In this document: positions 1 through 10,741 of the stretch, one piece after another
Position numbering within the stretch: position 1 is the stretch's first letter
Layout: the number at the start of each line of letters is the position of its first letter
Source: Tieghemostelium lacteum
Taxonomy: Eukaryota > Evosea > Eumycetozoa > Dictyosteliales > Raperosteliaceae
Reading direction: 5' to 3'
Assembly (NCBI GenBank): GCA_001606155.1
Contig: LODT01000028.1
Location: forward strand, 1,650,735 to 1,714,734
Length of the DNA stretch: 64,000 nt
Made by a program: the position numbers and the translations under genes
Notes under the pieces: generated by a model
Told to the model about the DNA's origin: nothing
The model's database searches: none
What the model saw: only the letters and a program-made list of their open reading frames with translations

Positions 1-1224
1 AAGGTCAATGAGGGATGGGATATGTCGATTGGAGGTGGATTTCCACTGATAAGCTCGCTATTTGGGGATGATGGGTCAGGTGGATTCCATAGATACTGTA
101 TCTTGTGTAGAGGGGTGTTTAGGAAATCAATATCCCATGCATTGTGTGAGGAATCTGTAGAGATGCCAACTGAATTTATACCATATCTCGTGAAAATGGC
201 ATGATTGGAACGTGGCATTGATAATGCGCTGTTCCACATGAACACTAGTAGTCCATAGAGAGATCCTTCTACAGGTTCTCTAGGTAGATGGGTATTGATA
301 CCCGCTGGAATATCATTGAGAAAACATGTTGTTGTAATGACATTGACTATATCCAAATTTGAAAGTGAACCTTCTAACCCCTCAGGATAGACAACTAATT
401 TCTTCATATTACTATTACCAACTCTATCCAATGCAATCGCACCATAGATTTGACCGGCTCTTAAAAATCTTCTAGTCTGGTCACACCAGCCTACCATCTC
501 ATCTGGCATTGCATGATAGTCATGTAGCCATACTGAAATACCTGATATATCCATAAAAGTACCTCCATTGACTTCGCCACCCTCTTGTGTAAAAACCAAA
601 ATTATATCTCTAGCTTGCCAAGTTGACTTTTTTATATAGTCTGCAAATGCCAGTAGAAAGCCTACGCTTCCTGCGCTGTGCCATTGGTCATAGGCAGTTG
701 TCAATACAAAACTTTCTGTACCCTGTGATCTTACTGCTCTATTCAATCCAATTACATTTAAACCTGTCCTCTTATCACTTGAATTAAAGTAATGTAGTTG
801 ACTTTCAATTCCACTCTGTTCCAATTGATCTCTAATCCATTTTGCTGTATCTATTGATTCCGTACTACCAATAGATCTTTTAGGAAACTATTATTCATAA
901 CCAACCCAATTAGTTTTCCAAACACACATACTTGAGGAAATTTAAAAAAAAAACACTTACATTATTTTGAAATGTTTTTGCATATTCTATGGCTAGTTCA
1001 CTGAAGTTACTAGTGATAAACGGAATGACAGTACACTGTAAATTCTTTTCTGAAACATAGGTTTGTGACCCCAGATTTGGTAGAAAGAATATTAAAAATA
1101 CAGCAGCAAAGTGTACAATTATCGACAGTCCAATGATTAATTTAACATTTTTAAAAAGTTTAATGAGTATATTATATATATTATTTGCAATTATCTCCGA
1201 TTCCTTAATGATAGATTCCATCAT
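1..1224 (-). CDS. GPI transamidase subunit GAA1/GPAA1 (partial, 3' end outside window)
   Basis: Gaa1 is a subunit of the ER GPI-transamidase complex, which attaches GPI anchors to proteins. Exon 1 (1224..961) gives 88 residues with a hydrophobic segment at about residues 26-50, followed by the family's lumenal start 'FLPNLGSQTYVSEKNL'. A 73-nt intron (888..960, GTAAGT...TAG, phase 0) separates it from exon 2 (887..1), which is open to the window edge. Exon 2 has the M28-peptidase-like fold typical of Gaa1: 'TAYDQWHSAGSVGFLLAF', then 'WQARDIILVFTQEGG', 'WLHDYHAMPDEM' and 'EGSLSNLDIVNVITTTCF'. About 383 residues are visible; the C-terminal membrane part lies off the left edge. Start chosen as ATG ATG at 1224, the only in-frame ATG before the membrane segment. 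Family assignment rests on residue-pattern similarity to human GPAA1 recalled from memory; the exact intron is inferred. Confidence 0.85.
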
Positions 1225-2041
1225 CTTTACTATATATCGATATGTATATTATCAACTGAATCCGATGATGTTGGTGATGGTATTGCAATTTGATAAAAAT
1301 TCTATTTTCTAGATTTCTTTTATCAACAACAACATTGGACACCAGTAAATGATTGTCAAAAAAGGGTAAATGATGAAAATGAATTTAAAAAAAAAAAATT
1401 TTTTATTTTACTACAAACGAATGTTAGTTCACAGAGTGTTGAATGAAAATTCATAATGTCACTCAATTTTATATAATTCATATATTTTTGAGTACTAAAA
1501 TAGTTTCAAATGAACATTTTTATGACAATTGTTTGTGCATTGAAAATGTATTTTTTTTTTCCAAATTCATTATAATTAAATCAATAGATTGTATTTAAAG
1601 ATATAATTATATTGGGTAGTTTAAGATTGTAATTAAATTGATCAATCTTAAAAATTTCGAATATCTTTTTTTGTGATTTGGAATTGTTAGTTGATAAAGC
1701 ACTGATTCAAATAAAATTGAAAAAAAAAAAAAAAATAAAAAAAGTTTATTGATTTTTTAGTGGATTGATTCATAAACACTACTCTGCACTGAGATAGGTT
1801 TTATACTCAAAAAAAAAAGGGGATAGATAATTATATAATTATAACAGTTAGGGAGTTATATAATTATCATAAAAAAAAACAACACATACACCCTCCACAA
1901 AAAATAGAATCTTTTTGGATTTATCAAAAATAGAGTTTTGTTTTAAACAATAACACAAAAACAATAATAATAATAATACAATACATTGAAAATCTTTAAT
2001 TAATAATTACAGATAATATAGAAAAATATAAAAATTAAAAA
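1225..2041. other. Divergent intergenic region
   Basis: This 817-nt gap lies between the starts of the GAA1 gene (minus) and the RhoGEF gene (plus), so it should hold both promoters. It is AT-rich with several long A and T runs (for example near 1390, 1550 and 1720). I see no coding pattern, RNA gene or repeat in it. Confidence 0.5.
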
Positions 2042-3823
2042 ATGAAAGATCCCAATGAAATAGAGGTAATATTATTATTTTTATATTTGACAATATTCCC
2101 ATACATTGTAGTGACATGTTTTTAAATACTATTTTCCAATGCTTGAATTCCTATTTCTTAGTATGCTCATTTTCATTCTAATTTATTACATTTACAAAAC
2201 TAAACAGAGAGAGAAAGCAGCTTTAATTATACAATGTTGTTATAGAGGATGGGTAGTACGAAGAGCACATAAAGATTTTTGTAGGTTACATCATTATACA
2301 TTATTAGTTTTGAATATTGGTCACAATTACTTATTCCATTTCCTATGTTATGACAGTCCGAAAGATACATTACAGAAAATTTATAATCAAAGAAATTATA
2401 TCATTTGAGAAACAATATATGGAGAAAATCAATTCTATACTTGTAAATGTTAAACAGCCATTGATTACAGATATAGATAGATACAAAAAGTTCCTTACAG
2501 TTGAAAAAGTAAATCTGATATTTTCTAATCTTGATGAGATTTTGGGTCTACATCAAGATATATTCGAAGTGTTAACAACATCAAATACAGCAATTTCCAT
2601 TGGTAGAATTTATTTAGAAATGGTATGTGGTGGGTTATTTAGTAGGTCATGGCTGATTAAAGTACTAATTTAGTGTACCTATGTATAAATAGTTACCAAA
2701 ATTTAAAATTTATTTAGACTATGTTAAGAATTATAATTTGGCATTTAAGATTTATGCCAAATTGGAAAATTATATAGATTTTAGTTCATTTATGGAGGGA
2801 TTATATCTACCAAGTTATTTGATCTCACCTATACAGCATACACCTAGATATGTACTTTTATTTGCAGATTTAACTAAAAATACCAATCCACAGAATGAGG
2901 ATTATACACGTCTTCAGCAGTTGGTGGATGTAGCTAGAAAGACGGCATCTGAGATTAATCAATCCATTACAGCATCACCTCCTGATCAGTCAGAGGAAGA
3001 GGAATCAGAGGAAGAGATTGAGGAGGTGGAAGTCCCACAAGCTCAAGTTGGTAAAGGTAAACATTCAACTGTTAAACATCTCAGCCCTAATACCAGTCAA
3101 AACAGTGGTAACAGTCCATTTAAAAGACCAGCTTCAGCATCTAGTAAACGTAAACCTAGAAACTCAATTATTATGCACAAGAATGCTATTGATAAGGTTT
3201 TGTCAGATTCTGAAAATCATCTGTCGACACCATACACTTCACAGGATTTCTCTCATTTGCCATCTTACTTAAGACCTACACAAGCATCTTTAGCATGGTC
3301 CAAGAACAAAGTAGAGTTACCCTCTATTCCAAAAATGAGAATTTCAACTAACAGTCAAGACAAAATCGATAATCCTTATGTCTACAGTCACTTACCACCT
3401 TCAAAAGCACCTCCATCCGAGTTATTCATTGATCGTTCAACACCAAAAAACAAACCAGAATGGAAATCAGCAACTAAAACGCCAACTACAGACTACACCA
3501 AAATTACAAAAAAAATAATTAGACCCACTTCACCACTTCCAAAACCAAATTTTTATTCACCAACCCTCACATCCACCAAAACCAACAGTTCTCCAACTCT
3601 TTTGGATTTCTCTTCATCTTTACCAACCAGTTCAAAACCACCAATATTTAATAACAACAATAATAATAACAATAGTAATAGTAACAATAACAATAGTAAT
3701 TTTAAATTAAGTTCTTCAAAAAAATCTTTATCTTCCAATTCACTATTAAGTAGTTCATCATCTGATGGAAACAATAGTGAACCAAAATCAACTTCAGTTT
3801 CAGTAACAGTTTCTTCTACTTAA
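2042..3823 (+). CDS. RhoGEF (DH domain) with N-terminal IQ motif, no PH domain seen
   Basis: Likely guanine-nucleotide exchange factor for a Rac/Rho GTPase. Best model is join(2042..2065, 2208..2280, 2357..2641, 2718..3823), 495 residues with all phases consistent. Exon 1 is a micro-exon (MKDPNEIE). Exon 2 carries a calmodulin-binding IQ motif, 'ALIIQCCYRGWVVRR'. The DH domain follows: 'IIKEIISFEKQYMEKI', 'SIGRIYLEM', 'YVKNYNLA', then the hallmark 'SPIQHTPRYVLLFADL'. Donors at 2281 and 2642 are GTAGGT; an alternative GTTACA donor at 2285 with acceptor at 2375 would also keep frame, so the residues between IQ and DH are uncertain. After the DH domain the protein turns into an acidic stretch and Ser/Pro/Asn-rich disordered sequence with an Asn run. 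A PH domain, usual in Dbl-family GEFs, is not visible. The 73-285-nt exons would be missed by a simple open-frame search. Confidence 0.8.
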
Positions 3824-3945
3824 AATGATAAGGATGATATTGAAAAACAACAAATACTATATATTTATATAAAATAGAAAGTGTACATTTATACCCCCTC
3901 TTTACTATTATTTAAAAAGAAAAGAGAGAAAATGATTTTATTTGT

Positions 3946-6034
3946 TTATGCTTGTGGTATGTTATCTGGTGATTTTAATTGTTGGTTCCAGAGATTTGCA
4001 TATTCGCCTTGAATTGATAAAAGTTGATTGTGAGTTCCTCTTTCTGCAATGATTCCATTTTTCAAAACTAGAATTTCATCACAGTGAATGATCGTTGATA
4101 ATCTATGTGCAATAATGAGTGTGGTTCTTCCTTTGGAGACTTCATTGAGTGATTGTTGAATTTTCTTTTCAGTTAGACTGTCTAGAGCGCTAGTGGCTTC
4201 ATCAAGAATCAAAATTGGTGGATTCTTTAATAAAGTTCTGGCAATTGCAACTCTTTGTTTTTCACCACCTGATAAACGTAATCCTCTTTCACCAACAAGT
4301 GTTAAGAAACCATCTGGACTTGATTCAATGAATGGAAGAATCTGAGCTCTTCTTGCAGCATCAATCAACTCTTCATCAGTTGCTTCACGTTTTCCAAATC
4401 CAATGTTATAAGCAATGGTATCATTGAAAAGAACTGTATCTTGAGGTACAACACCAATTGCTTGTCTGAGACTTAGTTGTGTTATATTTTTAATATTCTG
4501 ATTTTCTACTAAAACCTCACCATCATCTACATCGTAGAATCTGCAGAGTAATCTGAAAACTGTTGATTTTCCAGCACCTGTTGGTCCAACCAATGCAACA
4601 CTCTTTCCAGGTTCAACTCTAAATGATACACCATCAAGAATCTTTACAGTTGCAGTTTTAGTCTTATATGAAAAGGATACGTTATTAAATTCAATAGATG
4701 GTAGAATGTGGTGACCTGGGTTCTTTCTATCTACCAAATCTAATTCTGCAGCACCTGGTTGATCATATACATCTGATTTAGTTCTAAGAAGATCCATTAA
4801 GTTTTCCATATCAGTAAATGACTGTAAAATCATTCTATAACTTGACCCTAACCATGACAATGGTGAAAATATCTGTGCAATAAATGTATTGATAGCTACT
4901 ATATCACCAATTGTGAATACACCTTTAGTAGCTCTCCAAGTAGCGAATGCCAATCCAATAGTACTACCTAATACAATAATAATGCTCTGACCAAAATTCA
5001 AAGTAAAGAATGTAATCTTTGATTTCATATTCACTCTAAAATACTCTAAAATTGCATTATCATATCTCTTTCTTTCATATGACTCTGCAGTGAAATATTT
5101 GACAGTTTCAAAATTTGAAAAACTGTCTACCTTAATATCTGAAGCTTCATTTTCTTTTTTGTTTGCTAATCTTCTATATTGTGTTCTCCACTAATAGTGT
5201 GTTTGTTCATTAATTAGAATAAATTGAAAAAAATAAATATAAGGTTTTATAAAACAAACTTACCTCTGTAACAGATAAAGTAAAAGTAATATAAATAATA
5301 CAACTGAAAAGATTAATAAATGCAAATGTATATCCATAGGAGAACAATAGGAAGAAAGATACAAGGAGGATTTCAACCAAAGTTGGAAAGATATTAAATA
5401 GTAATAAAGAAAGTAGATGGACAACAGCATTGCTACCTCTTTCTACAATCTTTATAAGACTACCAGTTCTCTTACTGAGATGATAACTCAGTGACATTGA
5501 ATGTAAATGATCAAAAGTCTCTAGATTGATATTTTTAGTGGCACTATCAGTGACCGATTGAAATATAATATCTCTAAAATCCCAAATGGACTTTTGTATC
5601 AGAGATAAGACACCATAGAGTACCAACCAATGCCAAGGCACAGTGTTTGGTAGTTCATTAATAATATTCTTAAAGAGTAAAGGTACCCATAAATTTATAA
5701 ATTTAGAAATGAATATAATAGACAGTGAAACAAGTACACGTAATTTTATAGACCAACTGTTTTTTGACCAATAGTATGGAATCAATGACCTTATCATTGA
5801 AGTTGCCATATCCCAACTAGGTCTCTTTAGTGAAAATTCCTCTTCTTTTGTCATACGAGAACTTATCGACAGTTGTGCTAGAGGTACTGTTCTCTGTGGT
5901 ATATTTATATCAATTTTTTTTTGTTCTTGTAATTTTAATTGTTGTTGCTGTGAAGGTGTCAAGAGTTCCATATCAATGGTCTCTGATTCTGCCTGTTTCA
6001 CAGCCCTATATGAAACACCTCCAAATTTTCCCAT
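3946..6034 (-). CDS. ABC half-transporter, ABCB6/HMT1-like (copy 1)
   Basis: Half-size ABC exporter of the B subfamily. Exons 6034..5264 and 5190..3946 with a 73-nt intron (GTAAGT...TTAG, phase 0) give 671 residues, normal for a half transporter. An N-terminal Gln-rich tail precedes the six-helix membrane domain. The conserved 'VTEWRTQYRR' spans the splice site, followed by 'SFSNFETVKYFTAES', typical of the HMT1/ABCB6/Atm1 group that moves heavy metals, porphyrins or glutathione conjugates in vacuoles or mitochondria; the substrate here is unknown. The ATPase domain is complete: Walker A GPTGAGKST near residue 460, Q-loop 'GVVPQDT', signature LSGGEKQR near 565, Walker B ILILDEATSA near 585, and H-loop 'IIAHRL'. 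The last ~710 nt are almost identical to the second copy at 19117..21093, while the membrane halves differ clearly, which suggests gene conversion. Confidence 0.88.
3981..4690. repeat. Near-identical ABC nucleotide-binding block (member 1 of a pair)
   Basis: This stretch encodes the ATPase domain of ABC copy 1 and matches 19164..19873 in the same orientation about 15.2 kb away. By eye the first ~460 nt (3981-4440) are identical, and only about four single-base differences appear up to about 4650. Identity falls away sharply towards the membrane-domain coding part at about 4690 and just before the stop codons. Confidence 0.9.
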
Positions 6035-6247
6035 ATTTCTTATGTTCTAATGTTTTATAAAATAAATAAAAATAACTATTTAATCTTTAAATTGATTTTT
6101 TTAAGTATGAAAAAAAAAATGCTTCCATGGAATCTGTGACATAAATTATGACATTTTTAAAATTCATCAATATTTAAATTAAAATTCAATTTTTTAAAAA
6201 TCTAAAATTACTTCGGCATATCAATATCTGAAAATAAGATAAAGATA

Positions 6248-6366
6248 AAGTAGTGTTTGAGGTAAAGTTTGATGGTCTATGGGAAATTGGGTGACAATTT
6301 TACTGAAAATGCAAATTATATCTTCAGGTTTTGATACTTAAAGATTGGTGTAGAGTTCATATGTGT
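6248..6366 (-). pseudogene. Eroded relic of the local F-box/leucine-rich gene family (relic 1)
   Basis: Hidden in the 626-nt gap between ABC copy 1 and F-box copy A. About 76 nt here align without gaps to copy A around 9090-9165 (shared 'caggttttgat' and 'tggtgtagaattcat'-like stretches), and similarity continues upstream with small gaps. I estimate 75-80% identity. On the minus strand it corresponds to the copy A segment reading 'YEFYTTLLASKPGYTIS', but the frame contains a stop, so it is not coding. The rest of the gap (6035..6247 and 6367..6660) is AT-rich with nothing I can name. Confidence 0.7.
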
Positions 6367-6660
6367 TTAAAATTTAAATTATCGATTAGAAATTCTAACA
6401 ATATAACCATATACTTAGACAATTGTCATAGTAACCATATATATCTTTAACTTTGGCAAAAATAATTGTATATCTCTTGTAGACAGGCACTGACAAATTT
6501 ACTGTTAATCAGTATGATTAATAAATATGGATATTGAACTTAAATCTAGATATTAAGCTATTGCATTTGATGAATTAAATTTAAAGGCGGTAATTTGGTT
6601 TATATTTATCAAATTTTACCAAAATATATATTCTTTTATATAACATTATTTATTTATTGA

Positions 6661-9600
6661 TCAATATTTAATAAAATGATTTGTATTTATGGAATAAAAT
6701 TCACCTAAATTCAGTTGTTGCACATCAGTGGTAAATGGTAATTTATAAATATGAGTACTGCATCGAATTCCTTTAAATATTTTGAGTGACTTGATGCTCT
6801 GGTTTTGGTTGGCAACTGATAAAATAGAATCAATGGATTGTTTTGGTACTTGTGATAAAATAATATTAACTTTTTTAAGATTAGGTTTCATTAATAGCTC
6901 CATCTCTTGAGGAGTATGATGAGGACCAAAAATAGTTAATGATTCTAATTTAATTTCAGGTGACATTATAAAATCTATAACCTGTCTATTCAATGGACGT
7001 GTATTGTCAACTTGGATGAAAATGGATTGTAGGTTCAAGAATAAATTTGGTTTCAGTGGTTGATTAAAAAAAAAATTTTCTAAAATCAAATGAGTGCATG
7101 AGGTTGAGGTGGGACTAACGATTCTATCGAGACTTGGAAAACAATAACTTGGGTAGTTATCTTTAAGTGTTAATGCGATTTGATATTTGAATGTTGTGGG
7201 GTGTGATATTTGGTGGATTATGATATGATCAATGATGGATTGTATTGATTCAATGCATTCGGCAATATTGGTAGCTGGATATCCAAAATAGAGTTTATCC
7301 AATGTAGAGGTGTTGTTTAAAATCAATTTTTTAAAAATTGCACCAATCTGTGATATTCTGTTGGAATTGAGTTCAATGATGAATGAAAATTTAACTGATT
7401 GAAGTTTAAAACAATGATTCATCATTTGTAAGATACAACTGAGTGACATATCATTTCTGATTTCAATATCTAAATGTGTGAGATTAGACATTTCTCTGTT
7501 AACTAAATATATCATTGGTTTATGGATTGTCAGTGATGATAGTTGATAGAATATATCTTCAACATCTTGATAATGGAATCTTTCAAGATCTTTATAGTTG
7601 AGATGATAACATCCGAATGACATGAATGACCATTTTCTTCGAGATAGTTGGTATTTATCTGGTAGTTTCTGTTTTAGTTGTATTTTATAGTGTTGAAATG
7701 TGAGACAAACACTTTTAAAGAACAATTTAGACACCAATGAAAGTGAGAGAATATCAGATGATTTGGTTGATTTATCACGAGTGATAAATTCAACAAATTT
7801 TTGAATGATGAGATTCTGAATGTATGGTGTTTGATTGTTGAGATTTTGTTCAATTTTGTTGTGATTAAAGGTTAAACCAGTCAAAGTGAAAACAATGAGA
7901 TATTCTAAAACCAGAATATCATTTTCTTTGATGTATTGTAAAATTCTTTTTTTAGAGACAATACTAAATGATTTAAATTGTTTCAAGAGGTTATCTTGAA
8001 GTGATGAATCTAGTGAGATTAAGGGTTTGAAATACATGAGTATCATGTTAATGGAGTGCATTGAAAGTTCAACTAAATTCAATTTGTTGATGATACCACT
8101 GACAAGTTGATTGTGAATTCTGATGATATCTTGTTGAGGAATATCAATGAGGTTGCTTTTGTTGTTGAATATCAGTTGATGAACTGAATCAAATACTTTG
8201 AGATCTTCCTCAAAAAGGGGGTTTATCGTTTTATGTGGAGTTGTATTGGTATCATCTGTTGTATAATCAACAGATAAAAAAGTTTCAACAAATCTTTCAT
8301 ATCCATTTGAGATATCCTGTAGATTTCTCAATAGTTTGAATGTCATCATGGGTTGTATATATGAATTGAACTTTAAATTTGGTACAGTTTGGAAATATCT
8401 ATTCATTAGTTTGGTAATTTGTGTATCCAAGTTGACGAATCTACTCAATCCATCTAGAATACCCAAAATTCTGAATTTTTGATCCTTATTGGTGGATTTA
8501 AATTCCATATCAATCATTGAATCTAAATTCTCTTGAATGAATTTTTCACCAATCTGATCCAAATCAATGAAATGTTTGAAAATCTCAATGAATTGGTCAG
8601 AGTCATTCAAGAGTTCTTTGCTTTGTTTGAAGAGATAGTTAATCTCTTTGATATCAGTTAGATATGGGTATATAACATCAAACTTAACCATTGAGCTTTT
8701 GTTATCACTTCCAAGAGTCTTAATGAATGATCGAATGGTTTTTTCAAACAGTTGTTTGGCTTCTTTTGGATTCTTTTGTTTGATGATACTATAGAATCTC
8801 AAAATTGGATCAAAGAAAGATTCATCTCTAACTAACCATTTCTTGTTACTGTTTATAGCACCAATAAATTGAGGTATCATCTTGGTATATTCTGAAACCT
8901 TTTCATATTCCATGAAAAACTCCAACAAATAACAGAAATCCTCTGGTGACCTTGACCCAACTTTTTTTATATCATCATAAAGTTTGGTGGAGTTTTGGTT
9001 GGTTTTAATGGAGTGAATAATAGATGGTTTCAGAAGTAGTTGGTTGAGATAAACAATGAAGTTACATGGTTTGTTGGTAAAATTAGTGACAATGCCTTTG
9101 AAATTGGAAATTGTGTATCCAGGTTTTGATGCTAAAAGAGTGGTGTAGAATTCATAGAGTGTGGGGTGCTGTGAATTTTGGTCTTTGTTCTTAATTTTAC
9201 AATTTTTAGAGAGATATTTAATGAGATTGTTAAAGTGTTTTGGTTGAACGATACCATAACGTTCAATGTAGAGTCCCCAAACACTCAGAAAATAAACATA
9301 GTTATTTTTCGAACTATCAATAGCATCCCAAAAGTAATTGTATAGATCTTGTAAATGATCTCTGATGAAGCTACTTTCTATCATGTATTCAGCAAATGTG
9401 AAGAGAGTAGTATTGTATCTCTGTTGTTTAGGTTTAGATTTCCAATTCGAATAGAAATTCATAGATTCTTTTTCAATGATTTCAATTCCATAGTAGTGAA
9501 TCAAATAGTGTAGGTAGTTGGGTTGTTGAGACCGTTCCCTACTATTGAAGCTTCTGGCAAAAGATTCATTCGTTTGATTTCTTGGTATTCTATAGGTAAA

Positions 9601-10447
9601 TACACCATCCCTCGAGTAGTATGGTAATCTTGAAGATGCACTATATTGGTATATAAATGGAATCAATTGAATATAGTCATCTTTGAGTTCAAGAATATCC
9701 TCTTTTGTTAGATTCTGAAATGTCAGAATACAAAGATAGAATAACAAAATTTCTGAATTGTGACTAATACCACGAATAACATGTTTTTCACCTTTTAAAA
9801 ACACCTGTATTACCTCTCTGATAGTTTGAAGAGAGAATTTCTCTTTTCTAATCAAATCATCTCTATTTATAAAATTCTTTTCTACTTCTTGTCTATTTAC
9901 ACTTGATCCATCTGGGAAATATATTTGATTGATGAATGCGCATGCCATAAAATACCAATTGTGAGTAACATCTTCATACTCTGATGCCTATATATAATCA
10001 AAATGATTAATAAGTGAATATTGATGGGGTTTTATTTTTAATTAAACTTACATCTAGAAATAAAGATAATGGTAGTGAGCATTCATTTAAATTTTGTTGT
10101 AGGCTACTACCATATGTTCGTGTTCGTAATAGAGCATTAATGATTGTTGGGTCTTTTGATTCCAATAATTTACGATAAATTGATTTCCTGTAGAGTGTTA
10201 TCATATCGTTGTAATAATATAATAGCATAGATGTTTTATAGTGTTGTTCGTTGTGGCAGTTTGGTTGATATTCATCAAACCACTTCAAGAGTTTCGACAT
10301 AAAGATATAATCATGTCTCACCATATCAACAATATTTGAAAAATTATCCCTTTCACTCTGGGTAAAGGTAACTTTAATTTTCTCTATAAATTCATTAACT
10401 TCTTCTGAGTAAATAATAATATCATCAGGAGGTGATTGTGAGTTCAT
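6661..10447 (-). CDS. F-box-like/leucine-rich paralogue A
   Basis: One gene of two exons: 10447..10052 and 9987..6661, with a 64-nt intron (GTAAGT...ATAG, phase 0), giving 1240 residues. The two open frames join as '...LSLFLD' + 'ASEYEDVTHNWYF'. The ATG at 9948 is an internal Met, not the start. Residues ~1-850 look all-helical with no family I recognise. A degenerate F-box ('ILSLSLVSKLFFKSVCLTF') lies roughly two-thirds of the way along. The C-terminal third has leucine-rich segments such as 'NLTHLDIEI' and 'KLESLTIF'. If the F-box reading is right the protein would recruit targets to an SCF ubiquitin ligase, with the leucine-rich end as the binding face; that is inference. Copies B and C are about 90% identical overall, differing mainly in a linker and in C-terminal loops. 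Confidence 0.8.
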
Positions 10448-10570
10448 TAAAAAATATTTAGTTAAAAAATATTATTTTATATATTAGTAAATGTTATTAA
10501 TATTATTATTGAAAAGGTATTTATAATTATTAATGGGATGATAATAATGGAACATTTTTCAAGAAATGAA
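10448..10570. repeat. Duplicated upstream region shared by F-box copies A and C
   Basis: The DNA just upstream of copy A resembles that upstream of copy C (18920..19040). Both have 'attaaaaaatatttag' at the start codon, then 'agtaaatgttattaatatta' and 'ttaatgggatgataat' in the same order. Copy B keeps only the first ~42 nt (14530-14570) before the sequence switches to an ABC-gene relic. The shared blocks are probably the family promoter. The remainder up to 10741 holds nothing I recognise. Confidence 0.65.
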
Positions 10571-10741
10571 TTATTTTTTTGATACTTAGAAATTTTGGTT
10601 TAAATTAACATTTTTAAAACAGGAATTCCTAAAAATAACCATTTTGTTCTTTATAAAAAAAAAGTGTGGTTGGGGGTTTTTAATTTACAAATTTTATCAT
10701 ATATATATTGGCTTCTGGAATGGTATTAAATTATTTATTGA

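Noticed and set aside
3553-3774. Poly-Leu minus-strand frame
   Set aside because: Antisense of the Asn run in the RhoGEF gene.
10007-10447. Separate ~146-148-residue genes upstream of each long F-box-like frame (also 14083..14529 and 18473..18919)
   Set aside because: Each ends in GTAAGT at the same residue and the long frame has an in-phase acceptor just upstream of its first Met, in all three copies. They are first exons.
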